Positions 56,632 through 59,945 of a DNA stretch of 59,945 nucleotides are shown here, one piece after another. The notes beneath the pieces were generated by a model that searched no databases, was not told the DNA's origin, and worked only from the letters and a program-made list of their open reading frames with translations. The position numbers were made by a program, and so were the translations under genes. Numbering within the stretch: position 1 is the stretch's first letter; every line of letters begins with the position of its first letter. This stretch comes from Micromonospora inaquosa. GTDB taxonomy: Bacteria > Actinomycetota > Actinomycetes > Mycobacteriales > Micromonosporaceae. The stretch is from contig NZ_QGSZ01000209.1 of assembly GCF_003857055.1 (NCBI RefSeq), positions 1-59,945 on the forward strand. The letters are read 5' to 3'.

Positions 56632-58197
56632 ATGCCCATGCTGTCGGTCTTCGATCCTCGGCACACTGTCGCTCCCCCGGGATACAGCCGCTGGCTCATC
56701 CCGACCGCGGCACTGGCCGTGCACGTCTGTATCGGTCAGGTCTACGCGACGAGCGTCTACAAGAACTCCCTCATCGCGCACTTCGACACCAGCCAGACGG
56801 CGATCGGGGCGATCTTCAGCATCGCCATCGTCATGTTGGGTTCGTCCGCGGCGGTGGGTGGCCGTTGGGTGGAGCGGAACGGGCCACGCCGGGCGATGTT
56901 CGCCGCCGCCTGCTTCTGGGCCGTGGGGTTCCTGGTCGGCGCGCTCGGCATCGCGACCCAACAACTCTGGCTCCTCTACCTCGGATACGGCGTCATCGGC
57001 GGCATCGGGCTCGGCATCGGCTACATCTCCCCCGTCTCCACACTGATCAAGTGGTTCCCGGACCGCCCCGGCCTCGCCACCGGGCTGGCCATCATGGGGT
57101 TCGGCGGCGGCGCCCTGGTCGCCGGCCCGCTCGCGCGCCAACTGCTCTCCCTCTACGACTCCGGCTACAACCCCGACAACCCGGCCGCCGTCGCGTCGGG
57201 ACACGCCCTCGTGGCCCTCTTCGTCACATTCGGCCTCGGCTATTTCGTGATCATGATGTTCGGCCCGTTCAACGTCCGGGTTCCGGCACCGGACTGGCGG
57301 CCCGCCGGCTTCGACCCCGCGACCGTCGCCGCCAAACCTCTGGTGACAACGGCGAGCGTGTCCGCGTCGAACGCGGTGCGTACCCGGTCGTTCTGGTTGC
57401 TGTGGATCGTGCTGTTCTGCAACGTCACCGCGGGCATCGGCATCCTGGAACAGGCCAGCCCGATGATCCAGGACTTCTTCCGGGACAACGGGACCGCCAC
57501 CACGGTCTCGGTGACGGCGGCGGCCGGTTTCGTGGGAGTGCTGTCGCTGTTCAACATGGCTGGGCGGTTCGTCTGGTCGACGACGTCCGACCTCATCGGC
57601 CGCAAGCCCATCTACCTGGTCTACCTCGGCGTCGGCATGGTGCTGTACCTGCTGCTCGCCGTGGCCGGCCACTCCGCGACCGCGGTCTTCGTGCTGATCG
57701 CCGCCGCGATCATCTCCTTCTACGGCGGTGGTTTCGCCACCATGCCCGCGTACCTGCGTGACCTGTTCGGCACCTTCCAGGTCGGGGCCATCCACGGCCG
57801 GATCCTGACCGCCTGGTCGGCTGCGGGTGTCGCCGGCCCGCTGATCGTCAACGGGATCCTCGACACCAAGGGCAAGCCCGGCACCCTCACCGCGGCGGCG
57901 TACCGGCCCGCGCTGTTCACCATGGTCGGCATCCTCGCCATCGGGTTCATCGCGAACCTGCTGGTCCGTTCCGTGCCCGAGCGGTTCCACGAACCGAACA
58001 AAGGGCCGACCTCTCCGGTGGCGAAGGCGACCATCACCGAGCCGGTCGCTCTCGGGCCGGAGAGCCAACCGCCGGCGCCGCCGCGCGTCGGCAGTCAGAC
58101 CGGGCGGCTCTGGTTGTCGTGGCTGCTGGTCGCGGTGCTACTCGGGTACGGCATCGTCCAGACGGCCATCACCGCCGCGAAGCTGTTCACCGGCTGA
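56632..58197 (+). CDS. MFS transporter of the oxalate/formate antiporter (OFA) family
   Basis: 521 residues from ATG 56632, 8 nt after GGAGG; a GTG at 56623 is possible. Twelve main helices plus a C-terminal extra one. OFA features are the N-terminal HVCIGQVYATSVYKNSL, LGIGYISPVSTLIKWFPDRPGLATG (seen as KWFPDRPGLATG), and a large central loop. The family carries oxalate, formate or other small carboxylates. The convergent formate-dehydrogenase-like genes make formate a reasonable substrate, though that is inferred. Confidence 0.92.
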   Translation: MPMLSVFDPRHTVAPPGYSRWLIPTAALAVHVCIGQVYATSVYKNSLIAHFDTSQTAIGAIFSIAIVMLGSSAAVGGRWVERNGPRRAMFAAACFWAVGFLVGALGIATQQLWLLYLGYGVIGGIGLGIGYISPVSTLIKWFPDRPGLATGLAIMGFGGGALVAGPLARQLLSLYDSGYNPDNPAAVASGHALVALFVTFGLGYFVIMMFGPFNVRVPAPDWRPAGFDPATVAAKPLVTTASVSASNAVRTRSFWLLWIVLFCNVTAGIGILEQASPMIQDFFRDNGTATTVSVTAAAGFVGVLSLFNMAGRFVWSTTSDLIGRKPIYLVYLGVGMVLYLLLAVAGHSATAVFVLIAAAIISFYGGGFATMPAYLRDLFGTFQVGAIHGRILTAWSAAGVAGPLIVNGILDTKGKPGTLTAAAYRPALFTMVGILAIGFIANLLVRSVPERFHEPNKGPTSPVAKATITEPVALGPESQPPAPPRVGSQTGRLWLSWLLVAVLLGYGIVQTAITAAKLFTG

Positions 58198-58262
58198 CGC
58201 GTCGCGCCGGCAGCGGTCCGTCGCGCACAGACCTCTCGGATCGGGCCAGACTGTGAAGCGGA

Positions 58263-58292
58263 GGAAGGCGCCCCGTCAAGGGGGCGCCTTCC
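58263..58292. terminator. Bidirectional terminator between the OFA transporter and nrfD genes
   Basis: A perfect 12-bp stem (GGAAGGCGCCCC at 58263-58274 with 58281-58292) and a 6-nt loop lie between convergent genes. Confidence 0.75.
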
Positions 58293-58324
58293 GTTTCGTC
58301 GAACTCCGTTCAGCGCCGGTCCGC

Positions 58325-59401
58325 TCAGCGCCGGGTCGTCGTCGACCGGCTCTCGTCGAGCCGCTCCCGTTGTGGCACGACCGTGTACTTCGGATCGCGT
58401 GCCGACACCCTGCCCGCCTCGAAGACACCGAACCGGGTGGCGACCGACGATGCCACGAGGGCGGCGCCGGAGATCACCGACAGGACCCGGCTGCGTCGAC
58501 TGACCAGCGCGGCGACGGTGCCCACGGCCAGCAGGACGCGTCCCGCCTTGACCAGCCGGCCACTGCGCCCGCGCGTGTAGGGCTCGCCGGTGAGGCCCTG
58601 CCGCTCCAACTGGTGTCCCCCGCCGAACTCGACGGCCGCGGCGGCCAGGGCGAGTCGTCGCAGTGGCGCGGTCTGCTCGGCCGGTGCCGCGATCAGTCCG
58701 ACCCCGGTCGCGGCGGCGAGCGCGCTGCCGGCGAAGACGAACGGCAGCGACGGGTAGGCGTCGTGCCAGGACGGCACTGCCGTGTCGGCGAGGAGCACAC
58801 CGGTGTACGTCGCCAGTGCCGGCGCGGTCGCCGCAGCGGCCAGGCCGGCGACGTCGCCGATGGGCGGGCCGATCCGACGGGCGAGGCCGAGCACACCATG
58901 CCGCGGAAGCAGCGGCGCCAGTTCGGCGATCGCTGCCGCACCGGCCAGCGGCCCGAATGCGGCGAGGATCCAGGTGCCGACCGACATCGGTGAGGTCACC
59001 TTGGCCACCCGGAGCATGTGATGGAACCGGTCCGGCCGGCCGAGGTCGTGGATGAGCAGGTACGTGCTGGCGGCGACGCCGCCGAGGGCCGTCCAACGGC
59101 CCACCTTGCGCAACCCCGGTCGTCCGGTCAGTTGGGCACCCGCGCCGATCAGCGCACTGCCGGCGGCGAGACCACCGGTGAACAGGTAACCGGCGATGTC
59201 GTACTTCCACACCGGCGGCTTCAGAACCGGCCGGCCGTAGTAGGAGGCGAAGTCGGCCGGCGGCACCGTGAGCTGCTCACCGCCGTCACCGCCTCGCCTG
59301 CGGGGCTGCCGGTGGCGCTTCCCGTCCGGCTGACCGGGGCCGGTCCGGAACTCGCTGAACCGGGCGCCGACCGGCTCGTTCGATGGCGTCTCGTCGGTCA
59401 T
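58325..59401 (-). CDS. NrfD-family membrane subunit of an oxidoreductase
   Basis: 358 residues. A hydrophilic N-terminal tail of about 65 residues is followed by some eight membrane segments. YDIAGYLFTGGLAAGSAL and LLIHDLGRPDRFHHML are typical of NrfD quinone-reactive subunits. It should pass electrons between the Fe-S subunit and the menaquinone pool. Its ATG overlaps the Fe-S subunit stop by 4 nt. Confidence 0.9.
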   Translation of the reverse strand: MTDETPSNEPVGARFSEFRTGPGQPDGKRHRQPRRRGGDGGEQLTVPPADFASYYGRPVLKPPVWKYDIAGYLFTGGLAAGSALIGAGAQLTGRPGLRKVGRWTALGGVAASTYLLIHDLGRPDRFHHMLRVAKVTSPMSVGTWILAAFGPLAGAAAIAELAPLLPRHGVLGLARRIGPPIGDVAGLAAAATAPALATYTGVLLADTAVPSWHDAYPSLPFVFAGSALAAATGVGLIAAPAEQTAPLRRLALAAAAVEFGGGHQLERQGLTGEPYTRGRSGRLVKAGRVLLAVGTVAALVSRRSRVLSVISGAALVASSVATRFGVFEAGRVSARDPKYTVVPQRERLDESRSTTTRR

Positions 59402-59945
59402 TGCCGCCTACCCAGGAACGCGGCCGCCGTGGCGACCGCCATCGTCATCGCCGCCAAGCCGGCCCGCTTCCACATGGCCGGCAGGTCGCGGGTGGTCACG
59501 ATCGGGTCCGGCGGCAGCCCGTACACCTCGGGCTCATCCAGCAACAGGAAGAACGCACCGTCACCACCCACGCCGTCGTTCGGGTCGTGCCCGTACAACC
59601 GCGCCTCCGGCACCCCCCGCTCATGCAGCTTCGTCACCCGCGCGGCGGCCCGCTCCCGCAACTCGTCCAGAGCCCCGTACTGGATCGACTCGGTCGGGCA
59701 CGCCTGCGCACACGCCGGCGTCATCCCCACCCCGAGCCGGTCGTAGCACAGCGTGCACTTCCACGCCCGACCATCGTCCTTACGCTGATCGATGACGCCG
59801 TACGGGCAGGCGGAGATGCAGTAGCCGCAGCCGTTGCAGATGTCCTCCTGCACCACCACGGTGCCGAACTCCGTCCGGAACAGGGAACCGGTCGGGCAGA
59901 CATCCAGGCAGGCCGCGTGGGTGCAGTGCTTGCACACGTCCGACA
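59398..59945 (-). CDS. 4Fe-4S ferredoxin subunit of a probable formate dehydrogenase (5' end beyond the window)
   Basis: 182 codons are visible and the frame is open to the right edge, so the N-terminus is missing. Three cysteine clusters are seen: CKHCTHAACLDVCP, CNGCGYCISACP, and CTLC with CAQACP. A single C-terminal membrane helix (AGLAAMTMAVATAAAFLG) resembles FdnH/HybA-type subunits. It wires a catalytic subunit, expected just outside the window, to NrfD. Formate dehydrogenase is the best guess given this pairing and the OFA transporter, but hydrogenase or another molybdoenzyme is possible. Confidence 0.9.
   Translation of the reverse strand, partial: SDVCKHCTHAACLDVCPTGSLFRTEFGTVVVQEDICNGCGYCISACPYGVIDQRKDDGRAWKCTLCYDRLGVGMTPACAQACPTESIQYGALDELRERAAARVTKLHERGVPEARLYGHDPNDGVGGDGAFFLLLDEPEVYGLPPDPIVTTRDLPAMWKRAGLAAMTMAVATAAAFLGRRQ

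Overview
The window is high-GC (roughly 70 %) actinobacterial chromosome. CBM2-bearing secreted xylanase/esterase genes, an F420-type LLM oxidoreductase, an AfsQ-like two-component system, an nSTAND WD40 protein, many GTG starts and many 4-nt stop/start overlaps all suggest a Micromonosporaceae-like mycelial soil actinomycete. The genus is inference. I see no phage, IS element, CRISPR array, rRNA or tRNA.

Region 1 (1-20430) is a xylan/glucuronoxylan utilisation locus. A leftward operon (GH3, two LplB/YtcP-type permeases, solute-binding lipoprotein, DUF624 membrane protein, GH42, GH67 alpha-glucuronidase) resembles the aldouronate-utilisation cluster described in Paenibacillus. Divergent from it are a LacI regulator and a CE7 acetyl-xylan esterase. 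A secreted PHB-depolymerase-type esterase with a CBM2-like tail (cut by the left edge) and a secreted GH10-CBM2 xylanase flank the operon. A palindrome built on GAAAcTTTC/TTCCGGAA recurs in front of the esterase, GH3, LacI and GH10 genes and is the likely LacI operator. A large HTH-STAND-NTPase-14xWD40 protein sits between the CE7 and GH10 genes.

Region 2 (20437-30960) holds MaoC hydratase, acyl-CoA dehydrogenase, a large LuxR-type ATPase regulator, a TetR regulator and a complete branched-chain-amino-acid-type ABC importer (livGFHM plus binding protein). A strong promoter with a palindromic operator precedes livG. Together they look like uptake and beta-oxidation of an unidentified carboxylic or amino-acid-like substrate.

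Region 3 (30988-35300) has a secreted polyester hydrolase/cutinase of the PET-hydrolase type, a HPII-like catalase behind a SigB/SigF-type promoter, and a luciferase-like oxidoreductase.

Region 4 (35446-42417) concerns the cell envelope. A translationally coupled trio encodes a membrane acyltransferase, an alanine/serine racemase and a D-Ala-D-X ligase; it looks like a split VanT plus a ligase. It faces an AfsQ1/Q2-like two-component system with a coupled lipoprotein, and a PAP2 phosphatase.

Region 5 (42686-48937) is a giant secreted subtilisin-Kelch protein flanked by two paralogous stand-alone winged-helix regulators, followed by a broken VOC gene.

Region 6 (48938-56456) has a divergent pair: an AurF-like diiron oxygenase, and a TetR-DUF4873-Baeyer-Villiger monooxygenase-SDR-alpha/beta-hydrolase operon. 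A TetR/DHA2 efflux pair follows.

Region 7 (56471-59945) carries an oxalate/formate-type MFS transporter behind two tandem palindromes, and, convergent to it, NrfD and Fe-S subunits of a probable formate dehydrogenase that continues past the right edge.
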